In this document: positions 1 to 8,029 of the stretch, one piece after another
How the letters are laid out: each line of letters begins with the position of its first letter
How positions within the stretch are numbered: the first letter of the stretch is position 1
Assembly: GCA_963743875.1 (NCBI GenBank)
Contig: CAVURM010000003.1
Location: 1 to 22,413 of the forward strand
Origin: RHKX01 sp963743875
GTDB taxonomy: Bacteria; Actinomycetota; Thermoleophilia; Solirubrobacterales; 70-9
Direction of reading: 5' to 3'
DNA length: 22,413 nt
The notes under the pieces: model-generated
The model's input: the letters and a program-made list of their open reading frames with translations, nothing else
Told to the model about the DNA's origin: nothing
Databases searched by the model: none
Position numbers and translations under genes: made by a program

Positions 1-333
1 ACCCAACCGAGCCTTAATCATTTCACAATATCGGCGTGCATGTTCGACCCAAAGCGTCGAGTACGACGAAAAATATGCGTACTCAGTGAAAATATGCTCC
101 GGTTTGACATACTCCTTTAACTGCACCAGGAAGCATTTCCCGCAGACGAGTGCGTGCAACGGATAGTACGGCTCCATTTGATCGATCTGGTCAGCAAGAG
201 CGAAGCTTTCGCAAAGGGGCGACATGCCGAGGTCAACGAAGCTGGTTGTCATCGGGGCGTGACATAGCCTACAAACTCCGCGTCCAGGGGTCGCAATGTG
301 CAACGTGGAGCTATTCTCAATGGGCGAATGCAT
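1..333 (-). CDS. Partial class I SAM-dependent C-methyltransferase with N-terminal zinc-binding domain
   Basis: Reading the minus strand from an ATG at 333 gives an uninterrupted 111-residue frame that leaves the window at position 1, so only the N-terminus is present. It shows the hallmarks of the zinc-binding N-terminal domain of sugar C-methyltransferases: a CRLC pair near residue 22, then FVDLGMSPLCESF, then a second pair CGKC, followed by LVQLKEYVKPEHIF and YFSSYS. Known family members methylate NDP-deoxysugars or act in polyketide and lipopolysaccharide tailoring. An in-frame TAG lies 9 nt upstream of the ATG and an AGGA sits about 8 nt upstream, which fixes the start. The upstream neighbour on the same strand is a sugar epimerase, 114 bp away, which supports a nucleotide-sugar role. 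The SAM-binding domain itself is outside the window. Confidence 0.85.
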   Translation of the reverse strand, partial: MHSPIENSSTLHIATPGRGVCRLCHAPMTTSFVDLGMSPLCESFALADQIDQMEPYYPLHALVCGKCFLVQLKEYVKPEHIFTEYAYFSSYSTLWVEHARRYCEMIKARLG

Positions 334-447
334 GGGGTCCTAATTTCGTCTTGAGCCGGCGTTGATAGTTCCGATCCAGGGCATTAATGCGCGTGTCCGA
401 CAATGGTCGCGAAGCCACGTGATTGCACCGGCTCCATCTCGGCTCAA

Positions 448-1521
448 CTAGCAAAATCGGCCACCATCGCGGCAGCGCCCAGGCCGCGCGACTGGGTGTG
501 TCGCAATTCGGCTATCGAGGCGCCCCTCGGCGAGTAGTTTCTTGATACGCTTGATTCGGGAATAATGCGGTCCCTTGAACTGTTCAAACGTTAGCCCAGA
601 TTGCCGAAACGCCTTATACAGTTGTTTGGCGCCTTTGTATGCGTCCCACTGCGGTTGGAATGTCGGAAGCTTGCGACGAATTTCTCGAAACTCACTCTAT
701 ACGAACGCTTGTCAGGACCCGCGTCGGCCGCAAACTCGATCGTGCATCCAGGTACGACGGCTGCTACGATCTCGGCCAAATCTCGAATACGGTAGTTGTG
801 GTCAGTCTGACCTACATTAAACGCCTCGTTAAATACATCCTGAGATGGCGCCTCGAGGGCAGCGGTAAATGCACGCGAGATATCTTCAACATGTATGATC
901 GGGCGCCATGGCGTCCCATCCGATTTTAATTGGATCTTTCCGGTTGTAGCAGCCAAAGCGACCAGATCGTTCAACACGATGTCGAAACGCAACCGCGGCG
1001 AGACGCCATAGGCTGTTGCCGGACGCAAATAGACGGGGCAAAATCCGTTTCCTGCCAGGTGGGAGATATCGCGCTCAGACGCAACCTTGGATTCGCCATA
1101 AGCGGTCACCGGATTAAGCGCGCTGGTCTCGTCGATAATTTCCTCACCAGCTTGGCCGTAGTTGCTGCAGGAAGAGGCGAATACAAAGCGAATGCACTCC
1201 GGCCTTCTTTGCAAGCTCCGCCAAGCGCACACTCGCGCGATGATTGATATCATCGGTAAGGTCTGGCCTGAGATTACCGAGGGGATCATTGGAGAGGGCC
1301 GCGAGATGTAGCACCGCGTCAAAACCGAATAGATCGTCGATTTCGACGTCCCGCGTGTCCTTACGGATGGTCGGCACCTGAAAGATTTCACCGCCATGTG
1401 GAAATGAGCAGTCGGCGTAGAGATCGCTGTCCAAGCCGACCACTTCGTGCCCAGCCCGTACCAGCATCGGCGTCAAAACGGTCCCGATATAACCCAAATG
1501 TCCCGTTACCAAAACGCGCAT
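448..1521 (-). CDS. NAD-dependent sugar epimerase/dehydratase (extended SDR), two frameshifts
   Basis: The start is the ATG at 1521, with AGGAG 8 nt upstream. The N-terminus has the Rossmann motif VTGHLGYIG, then DAVLHLAALSNDP. The middle has SSCSNYG and the catalytic YGESK (YxxxK), then LRPATAYG and the substrate-domain motif FNVG. Two single-base shifts break the frame: one extra base near 1191 (between AKKAGV and RFVFASS) and one missing base in a short A/T run near 689. After correcting the second, the C-terminus continues as RRKLPTFQPQW, then LTFEQFKGPHYSRIKRI, and stops at TAG 448-450. About 357 residues is normal for this family. It probably converts an NDP-sugar and supplies the adjacent methyltransferase. 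The exact substrate cannot be told. The shifts may be sequencing errors or decay; all catalytic motifs survive. Confidence 0.85.
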
Positions 1522-1967
1522 CTGTTTCACTCCTGCTTCGTTTTTCAAATCAAAATTCTTCACAGACGCACCTTCCACCTACTGCGATGCGCATTAGCGA
1601 TCTGCGCTGCAAGCTCTGGATTGGCCGCGGGGGACATTTGATACCTATAAGATAAGAAACGCCCAAATCGTTGCAATCTGAGAGCGCGGTGGCATTCGGT
1701 GACCTTAACTCGGTCGGGCCAGCGACATTCCCACTCTCACGAACGGGCTGGCCTTGGCGCGTAGCTGCCCCAGCCACGCGTATTCCAAACAAGAGAAATC
1801 AAGTAGTTCCTGACGGCATATTGAATATGACCGCGAAAAACCGGCTAACTGCCAACCCGATACTGACTGTTCTACGCTTGAACCATCCGTCTAGCACAGC
1901 TCTTCCTCTTATTCCAACCGCGAACCATCGCAGTCTTTCTTAATCTAGATAAAATTAACCTTAAATA
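1522..1967. other. Intergenic region without a recognisable gene
   Basis: About 450 bases between the epimerase start and the first IS3 remnant. Short open frames exist on both strands but none encodes anything I recognise or has a convincing ribosome binding site. The part next to 1521 must hold the epimerase leader with its AGGAG site. The stretch around 1935-1970 is AT-rich compared with its surroundings and directly precedes the IS3 homology. Confidence 0.4.
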
Positions 1968-2463
1968 AGCGCGACGGCGGCGCAGCAGCGCACCATCACG
2001 CAGGCGGCGCTGCCGTCGGCGGACCATGCGGCTGAGATTGCCCGCTGAGAACGACCGACTGCGGACGGAGCGAGACATTTTAAAAAAGTCGATCGCGATC
2101 TTTGCCGGAACACGGACATGAGCTTCCGTTTGATTGAGGATCATCGGAACGCCAATCCGGTCCGCGGTGCTTTCGCCGTGCTCGAGGTCTCCCCGCCGGC
2201 TATTACGCTTGGCGGGCACGCTCACCCAGCGCTCGATCATCGGCCAATGCTGAGCTGGTGGCGGCGATCCGGCGTGTGCACCACGACAGCGGCGGACGCT
2301 ATGGCAGCCCGCGCGTCCATGCCGCCCTGCGGACCCAGGGATGCGGCACAAGCCGCGAGCGGATCGAGCGGCTGATGCGTCGGCACGGATTCCGCGCCAT
2401 CATGGCGCCATCGCGCCGCGTGCGCACAACCGACAGCCGCCACGCGCTGCCGATCGCGCCTTG
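1968..2463 (+). mobile_element. IS3-family transposase remnant (OrfA tail and OrfB N-terminus)
   Basis: Translation in shifting frames gives the end of an IS3 OrfA (NDRLRTERDILKKSIAIFAG), including the A-rich site where OrfA/OrfB frameshifting normally happens. OrfB follows: FRLIEDHRNANPVRGAF, VLEVSP, then after a one-base shift near 2200 GYYAWRARSPS, ELVAAIRRVHHDSGGRYGSPR and RIERLMRRHGFRAIMAPSRR. These belong to the HTH_21 segment of OrfB. Homology stops at about 2463, so the rve integrase domain with its DDE residues is missing altogether. There is also a small deletion in the OrfA coiled coil near 2043. It is a dead fragment. I could not identify terminal inverted repeats. Confidence 0.8.
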
Positions 2464-2838
2464 GTATGTACGAGGCATTTCTGTGGCCAGGCTTTCTTTG
2501 ATTTGACGTTCTCAAAGTCGAAAAAAGTAGTTTGTTGGTTTGATCGTCATCATTCACTCCTTACCGAATCGCGAGCAAAGAACGCATCCACGGCCTGTCT
2601 GGAAATCACTGAGAGGCCATTTGCAGCACCGAGCAGGCCAGCGCAAGGGGATGGCTGTTCGAGGCATGCCCTCGGAGGAGCCAGTTAGGTCAGCATTGCA
2701 GTGTGACGTGAGGTTTGGGCGCCTGGATTGCGTCCCTGCGGGTGACTTGGTTCGACCGCGCCGGCCTCTGCGGCGAGATTTCAATCGGATCATCGTGTAT
2801 GCTGATCTAAGGATCGCAACCCACAATAGAGGCTTCCT
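2464..2838. other. Gap between IS remnant and small membrane gene
   Basis: No protein homology is recognisable here. The open frames are short and of unlikely composition. The last bases before 2839 carry AGAGG, a plausible ribosome binding site for the GTG start of the next gene. No convincing inverted repeats or RNA genes were seen by eye. Confidence 0.4.
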
Positions 2839-3239
2839 GTGGATCGAACGGATGATCTCTTAAGGGTGTTGTCAAAACACATCGAAGACCTAGTTGCACA
2901 AGGCTTCGGCGTGACATCGCTCGCTGCACTTCTACTTATTCCAATTTTAACTGCGTCGATAGCACGTCAGTTCACGTTGGCATTTGTTGCCGTCTTACTT
3001 TCACTTGTATCTCTATTGTTGTTCGTTGATCCGACCTCCGCAACCAGTGGCCTCGCTATCGCGAGTGGGTATGGTTGTTTTTGGTGGCGTTCGAGAGCAT
3101 CGTTGCGCACAAGCGGACAACCGCTTTGAAAGAGGAAATAGCTGATGTGACTAGACGTTTGGATCAGCTAGAGAATGCTGAGCACCGTCGTCTGCTGCTT
3201 GAGGTGAAGGCAAGGCATGAAACACCATCGAACCAATAG
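2839..3239 (+). CDS. Small membrane protein with C-terminal coiled coil, one frameshift
   Basis: The GTG at 2839 follows an AGAGG site by 6 nt. The reading frame gives an amphipathic N-terminus (about residues 1-24), then hydrophobic segments at about residues 25-42 (SLAALLLIPILTASIA), 45-63 (TLAFVAVLLSLVSLLLFV) and 71-90. The frame is lost in a T run at 3075-3080. Adding one T continues it as LVAFESIVAHKRTTALKEE, then DVTRRLDQLENAEHRR and a stop at 3237-3239. The C-terminus is charged and predicted as coiled coil. The whole protein is about 133 residues. I do not recognise the family. It sits between IS fragments and may be passenger DNA. The function is unknown. Confidence 0.6.
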
Positions 3240-3690
3240 CGCCTGACATGCGCGCTTTCCGCCAAATCTCTCTCGTACTGGCCAACTCTGCCCGAGCGCG
3301 AACGCAATTTGCTATTCGGTAGTGATACGTCGCACGACAAGCCGGAATGGCTCGGCAGCGCTTGCGGATCGACACCCCAAACGCAGCACGCACATGTTCG
3401 ATCATCTCGCGTCCCTTGGACGGCATCAAGCCGCCGTGGAGCTGCTTTCGGCGCCCGGAAGGTTAGAGACCGTTCTGACTGAGAGAGTCCGGCTAGTCTT
3501 GAACCCCATGGAGGGAGGGCTGGCCGATGAAGAATTCGAAAGCCGCGCGCTCTCTTCCTCGAGCTGGCGCAGCTTTCTAACCCCCGAGCAGGCGTCATAG
3601 TTTGCTGAGGAGCCACGTCCTGAAGCAGCTCCTTGTCCAAGGTCAGATCGGCGACCACTTTGCGCAGTTCCCGCCGACCCGAGCAGGCAT
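3230..3690 (-). mobile_element. IS3-family remnant, minus-strand pieces in shuffled order
   Basis: On the minus strand, 3429-3230 encodes the start of an IS3 OrfB (KGREMIEHVRAAFGVSIRK, then RAIPACRATYHYR). The segments at 3680-3590 (RELRKVVADLTLDKELLQDV) and 3590-3540 (VRKLRQLEEES) are both from OrfA but lie in the reverse of their normal order. In an intact element RKLRQLEEE comes directly before RELRKVVADL. An 11-bp sequence, cccgagcaggc, occurs at 3583-3593 and again at 3678-3688, flanking the displaced piece. The section 3430-3540 has no IS homology I can name. The remnant cannot encode an active transposase. Confidence 0.75.
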
Positions 3691-4320
3691 TCCTGAGGAA
3701 GCGCACCGCGAGATCGCGCCGAAAGCCACATGCGTTACGGCTATCGGCAGATCACGGTATTGCTACGGCGGGAGGGCTGGAAGGTGAACGTGAAGCGTGT
3801 TCATCGGCCTATCGACTGGAAGGCCTGCAAATGCGGCTCGAAACCGCCGCACCGGCGGATGATGGCCAAGCTCCGCTATGACCGCAGCAACGCAACCGGA
3901 CCGAACAAGGTGTGGGGATGGATTGGATGCACGATGAGCTGTTCGACGGCCGACGGCTATGGGTTCTTACCGGCGTCGACACGTGGAGCCGAGTCGTCCA
4001 GTCATGCGGGTCTGCCGATCAGCCACAGCCATGGAGGTCATCGATGCGCTTGAGCAAGCTCGAAGGCAGTATGGCTTCCGATGACAATTCGGGTCGACCA
4101 GGGAAGCCAGTTCACGTCGAAGGAGCTCGACCTATGGGCCTACGCAAATGGCATCACGCTCGACTTCAGCCGACCAGGGGAGCCGACCGACAATGCCCAT
4201 GCGAAGAGCTTCAACGCCATGTGCAACTGGAGTGCTTGGGCCGCACTGGTTCCTGGAGCTGGACGAAGCCCGCGAGAAGGTTGAAGAATGGCGAACGGCG
4301 TACAACGAAAGGCCTCGCGG
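3665..4320 (+). mobile_element. IS3-family OrfB remnant (integrase domain), several frameshifts
   Basis: This is the remainder of the same kind of IS3 OrfB, on the opposite strand from its N-terminal piece. In shifting frames it reads RRPEQAFLRK, RYGYRQITVLLRREGWKVNV, PPHRRMMAKLR, MDWMHDELFDGRRLWVLTGVD, IRVDQGSQFTSKELDLWAYA, TDNAHAKSFNA and LDEAREKVEEWRTAYNER. The first two catalytic Asp residues of the rve domain are visible (MDW and RVDQG). The expected third acid, Glu before SFN, reads as Lys here. At least three frameshifts are present, and the end is cut at about 4320 where the IS630 fragment begins. Not functional. Confidence 0.8.
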
Positions 4321-4322
4321 GG

Positions 4323-4765
4323 CTAGTGGATTGACTCCAACATTTGCTTCCCACGCTTGACGGCGGCGAGGACGCGTTTGGGGTCGGCGGTCCAGACAAA
4401 GGGTTTGGGCTCGCCGTTGGTGTCGGCGACGAAGCGGTTGATCGCGGGTTGCATACGTGACGATTGGAAGACGCCGCGCTTGAGCCGTTGGCGTGTGAGT
4501 TTGGCGAAGCAGCCTTCGACGGCGTTGGCCCGGGAAACACGAGGTCGGGGTGAAGTGGAAGGTGAAGCGCGGGTGTCGGGGCAGCCATAGCCGCACCCGC
4601 GGGTGTTTGTGGGTGGCATAGTTGTCGACGACGACATGGATCGCTTTCCGCGCCGGAACTCGCGCCTCGATCATATTGAGGAAGCGGACGAACTCCTGAT
4701 GGCGGTGACGCTGATCTTGCGGCCGATGACAGTGCCGTCGAGGATGTTGAGAGCCGCGACGCCGT
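4323..4765 (-). mobile_element. IS630-family transposase remnant (C-terminal half)
   Basis: The minus strand reads VAALNILDGTVIG, HRHQEFVRFLNMIEARVP, HVVVDNYATHKHPRVRLWL, RHPRFTFHFTPTS, NAVEGCFAKLTRQRLKRGVF, INRFVADTNGEPKPFVWTAD, LAAVKRGKQMLESIH and a stop at 4323. These are the DDE_3-type motifs of IS630 transposases, including the second Asp (VVDNYATH) and the Glu of NAVEG. Frameshifts occur near 4700 and near 4535. The N-terminal helix-turn-helix and first catalytic Asp are absent. A CTAG tetranucleotide at 4323-4326 overlaps the stop; IS630 elements favour TA/CTAG targets, but no inverted repeats were found, so this is only suggestive. Confidence 0.8.
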
Positions 4766-5537
4766 AGGTGAGCGCGCCGTCGATCAGGGCGCGCGAAGCC
4801 CGCGATGGCATCGTCATTGGCGGAGGTCACGTAGATGATTCCGTTCGGGCTGATCGCGATCCCGCTCGGCGAATCGAGTCCGGAGTTCGTGCCGTTGGCC
4901 ACCTCAGACGGAATGTCCTCGCACTGACCCCCGCCGGTCGTCGTGCTGGCCTCCTCGCCGCTGAAGCATTCCGACAAACGTCAACTCGCCCGTGCCGGGG
5001 TCGCGATCGAACTGGACCACCGCGTCGTCGTTCTGTGAGATCGCGTAGACCGAGGCCCCGCCGGGGCTGATCACCGCGTCGATCAGGTCGTCGAATCCGG
5101 TGTTAGACGCGCCCGGCGACAGCCGGTCGGCGACGCCTCCGCAGGCACCGGTCCCACCGCCGACGACCGGACCGCTCGTAAGATACCCCCGGTGATGCAT
5201 TCCGAGAAGGTGATCTTCGCCCGTTGCTCGCGGTTGCGTTTCGAGGTGGACGATCGCGTCGTCGCCCTGCGCCGTCGCATAGATCGAGTTGCCGCCGTTG
5301 CTGATGTCGACGCTCTGGATACCGTCCAGCCCGCTGTCTGCCCCACCTGCCGTGGGAAGTGGCGTTCTGAGCGCAGGCCGACGTTCCGCCGCTACCAGTG
5401 GCCGAATCGCCGCTGATGCAGGCTCCACCCGAGAGGTCGCCGGTGGCGCCGAGGGCGGACCCCGGCGGTGACGGAGCACGGCGCAGACGATTGAGCACCG
5501 CTATCGCGATGACTCGCCGCGTCCTCCGCTCCTCCAT
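4766..5537 (-). pseudogene. Secreted-type beta-propeller repeat protein, truncated by IS630 fragment and frameshifted
   Basis: Starting from the ATG at 5537, the frames carry repeated blade motifs: DGIQSVDISNGGNSIYATAQ, GDDAIVHL, then IDAVISPGGASVYAISQNDD, AVVQFDRDPGTGELTFVG, then PSGIAISPNGIIYVTSANDD and AIAGFAR. Between blades are Cys-bearing loops such as ACISGDSATGSGG and FSGEEASTTTGGGQCED. This fits a family of lactonase-like beta-propellers with roughly 80-residue repeats. The start has a basic, weakly hydrophobic segment that could be a damaged signal sequence. Frameshifts are visible near 5350, 5230, 5195 and 4975. The last blade reads to about LTY and is then replaced by IS630 sequence at about 4765, so the rest of the gene is missing. 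Substrate and role are unknown. Confidence 0.7.
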
Positions 5538-5591
5538 GAAACGGATAGTAGAACCCCGAGGTCAGCCCCGCACCGTTCAGGGAGGTGCGCG

Positions 5592-5821
5592 CTACTCGTA
5601 GAGCTTGACGATCCTGATCGTGCCCGCGGGCGCCGCATCGACGCAGAGGTTGCAGAGCACGCATTCGTCGAGGTTCTCGGCGACGATGCCGACCCGGCCG
5701 GCCTCGGCGCTGAAGATGTCGACCGGGCAGACCTCGGCGAGCTTGGCGGCGAGGTCAGCGTCGGCGGCGATCGAGTCGTCGACCTCGACGTCGATGAAGA
5801 TGCCGTGGGAGCTCCTCGCTC
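5592..5821 (-). CDS. Small [4Fe-4S] ferredoxin-like protein (FixX-like), one frameshift
   Basis: An ATG at 5821 follows AAGGAGG by 11 nt, a strong ribosome binding site. With one extra C removed near 5808 the frame reads MSEELHGIFIDVEVDDS, then AEVCPVDIFSAEAGRVGIV, then DECVLCNLCVDAAPAGTIRI, and ends VKLYE-stop at 5592. Four cysteines (one in CPVDIF, three in CVLCNLC) are enough for one [4Fe-4S] cluster. The layout resembles FixX and related single-cluster ferredoxins. In the uncorrected sequence it is in frame with the sucD 3' end. Removing one G from the GGG at 5824-5826 would instead end sucD at a TGA overlapping this ATG (ATGA), the same arrangement seen between sucC and sucD. A separate, translationally coupled gene is therefore favoured over a fusion. 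The redox partner is unknown. Confidence 0.6.
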
Positions 5822-6749
5822 ATCGGCCCGAGCGCCTCCTTGACGCGGTCGGGGATCTCGTCGATCCGCTCGACGACCGGGATGCCCGCCGCCTCGAGGC
5901 GGGCGATCTTCTCAGTTGCCGAGTCCTCGACGCCCTCGACGATCGTGCCGGCGTGGCCGAAGCTCATCCCCTGCATCTCTTCGTCATCCATGAAGCGGCC
6001 CGCCATGAAGGCGACGATCGGCATCGTCGAGCCGGCGGCTTCGCGCCACTCGACCAGCTCCGCCTCCATCCGGCCGCCGGGCTCGGTGTAGATGACGATC
6101 GCCTCGGTCTGCGGGTCCTCCTCGAAGAGCGGCATCAGCTCCGCGTAGGTCGAGCCGATGATCGCGTCGCCGCCGATCGAGATCGCCGTCGAGACGCCGA
6201 GGCCGGCGGCGGTCAGGGTCGAGGAGATCTCGGTGGTCATGCCGCCGGAGCGGCTCATGACGCCGATCGGGCCGGGTACGTAGGCCTTGGCGGCGTCCTT
6301 CGCGGGGCCGCCGATGCCGCCCATCTTGGCGACGCCGGGGGCGATCAATCCGAGGCAGTTGGGGCCGATGATCCGCGCCCCGCGCTCGTTGGCGAGCTCG
6401 ACCATCTCAGCCACGTCCGCGGCGCGGATCCGCTCGGTGACGACGACGATCAGCTTGACCCCGTTCTCGATCGCCTCCATCACACGGCGTCCTTGGTGAA
6501 GGCGGGGGGAACGGTGGCAACTGCGCCGTCGATCGGCTTGCCGTGGTGGGCGACGGCCTGCTCGACGGTGTCGAAGACCGGGCACGCCGTGGACCTCACG
6601 GCCCTTGCGGCCGGGAGTGACGCCGGCGACGATCTTCGAGCCGAAGTCGAGGCACTCGCGGGTCAGGTTGACCGCCTCGCGCCCGGTGATCCCCTGGGAC
6701 GAGGAACGTGAAGTCCTGGTTCTCAGCCGAGCAGCGGTCGCACGCTCAT
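5819..6749 (-). CDS. sucD: Succinate-CoA ligase alpha subunit, frameshifted near the N-terminus
   Basis: SucD with SucC converts succinyl-CoA to succinate with formation of ATP or GTP in the TCA cycle. The start is the ATG at 6749, giving MSVRPLLGENQDFTFLVQGI after removal of single extra bases near 6724 and 6698. The sequence then shows TGREAVNLTRECLDFGSKI, VAGVTPGRKG, the CoA-binding region with GVPVFDTVEQAV (another extra base near 6590), IGPNCLGLIAPG, GVMSRSGGMT and the phosphohistidine motif SFGHAGTIVEG at about 5940-5965. It ends near ERIDEIPDRVKEALG. About 305-310 residues is the normal length. The gene lies directly after sucC and before the ferredoxin-like gene on the same strand. 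The active-site His is intact, so the indels look like consensus errors. Confidence 0.9.
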
Positions 6750-7950
6750 CCCCTGGACCTTCCGCACCGCCCCCCGGCCGCGTCCCACATCGAGACCGAG
6801 CGGTCGACGTACTCGACGCCGTAGCGGTCGAGGATCTGTATCCCTCGTCCTCCCACGCGCCCGGGAATCCGGAAGATCGCGATCGTCTCCGCGGGGTCCT
6901 TGCCGAGCTCGAGGCAGGCCTTGATGACGCCGCGGGCGACGATGTCGACGCGGGTGTTGGAGACGATCGACATCATCACCGCGATCTTCTCGACCCCGTC
7001 CTGCCGCAGGACCTGCTTGGCGAGGCCGCACGACTTCGCGACTGACGGGTTGCCGCCGATCTCGGCGTAGTTGGCCGGCTTGCCGCCCTGGCTCCGCACC
7101 GCGTCGGTGAGCGTCAGCGAGCCGCCGCCGGCGCCGATCACGAGGCCGATGTTGCCGGTGAAGCCGTGGTCCTTGCCCTGGATGACGCCGCGATGGTCGG
7201 CGGCGTCGATCGCCTTCACGTTGCGCTCGAACTCGCTGGGCTCGTACAGCTCGCGCGGCTCGGTCAGGTCGACGCCGATCTCGGTCAGCATCTTCTTGTG
7301 GCGGCCGACGGCCTCGTCCTCCATCTCCATGTGGGCATCGAGGGCGACGAAGGAGCCGTCGGCGAGCCGGGCGAGCGGGTTGATCTCGGCCAGCGTCATG
7401 TCGCAGTCGCGCTGCAGGCGGGCCAGCGCCGCGAGGACCCGGCTCGCCCGGGCCAGCTCCTAGCCGGTATCCCGCAGCGGGCGACCGCCTCCTTGCCCGG
7501 AAGTCGGGGATCGGGTGGAGGTTGGAGAGGTGGACGCGGCCGACGTGGTCGGGGTGCTCCTCGGCGACCTGCTCGATGTCGATCCCGCCCATGTCGCTGA
7601 ACAGCAACATCGGCCGCCGCGCGCGCGGGTCCAGAGCACGGCGGCGTAGTACTCCTGCTCGACTGTCGGCCTTCGGGTCGACGAGGACACCGACCGGCAT
7701 GTGGCCGCCGATCTCGAGGCCGCAGGATGCGGCGGCGTGCTCAGCCGCCTCGTCGGGGGTGTCGGCGAACTTGGACGTCGGCCGGCCTGCATCCGACCGC
7801 CGGTCAGGACCTGCGACTTGACCACGACCGGGCCGCCGATCTCGCGGCAGCGCCCGGCGCCTCGTCGGCGGTCGTGCAAAAGCCGTACTTGGTGACCGGG
7901 ATTCCCGCCCGCTCGACGATCCGGCGTGATTCGTACTCGTAGAAGCGCAT
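6746..7950 (-). CDS. sucC: Succinate-CoA ligase beta subunit, multiple frameshifts
   Basis: The ATG at 7950 starts MRFYEYESRRIVERAGIPVT, the ATP-grasp N-terminus of SucC. Other pieces are GGPVVVKSQVLTGGRMQAGG, VEQEYYAAVLW, MLLFSDMGGIDIEQVAEEHP, DMTLAEINPLARL, HMEMEDEAVGRHKKML, DHGFTGNIGLVIGAGGGSLT, NYAEIGGNPS and YGVEYVDRSVSMWDAA. At least six indels lie between 7870 and 7480; from 7399 to about 6785 the frame is clean. The C-terminus is uncertain because of a G run near 6777; as read, the TGA at 6746-6748 overlaps the sucD ATG. Roughly 400 residues is normal. The start faces the amine oxidase across a divergent gap of 79 bp. This is a core TCA gene, so the indels are probably sequencing errors. 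Confidence 0.88.
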
Positions 7951-8029
7951 GGACAGGGTGGAGCGGCGGACCGGGCCGTGCCGAGCGCCGCGGAACCCTA
8001 GCGGCTCGATTCCGATTAGGATCGGCGGC

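Noticed and set aside
150..365. Plus-strand open frame near the left edge
   Set aside because: It is antisense to the methyltransferase N-terminus, whose Cys pairs and family motifs are unambiguous.
3322..3600. Plus-strand frame with a protein-like stretch (ELLSAPGRLETVLTERV)
   Set aside because: It is partly antisense to IS3 pieces and I could not link it to a family or find a ribosome binding site. The section 3430-3540 is left unassigned.
5605..6711. Long plus-strand open frame opposite sucD (368 codons)
   Set aside because: It is a shadow of the high-GC codon pattern of sucD. It has no recognisable domain and the opposite strand holds all SucD motifs.
5592..6749. Genuine SucD-ferredoxin fusion protein
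   Set aside because: It is possible, but the ferredoxin-like part has its own AAGGAGG and ATG, and the frame around it already contains an indel, so a coupled separate gene is simpler. Kept as a finding to check.
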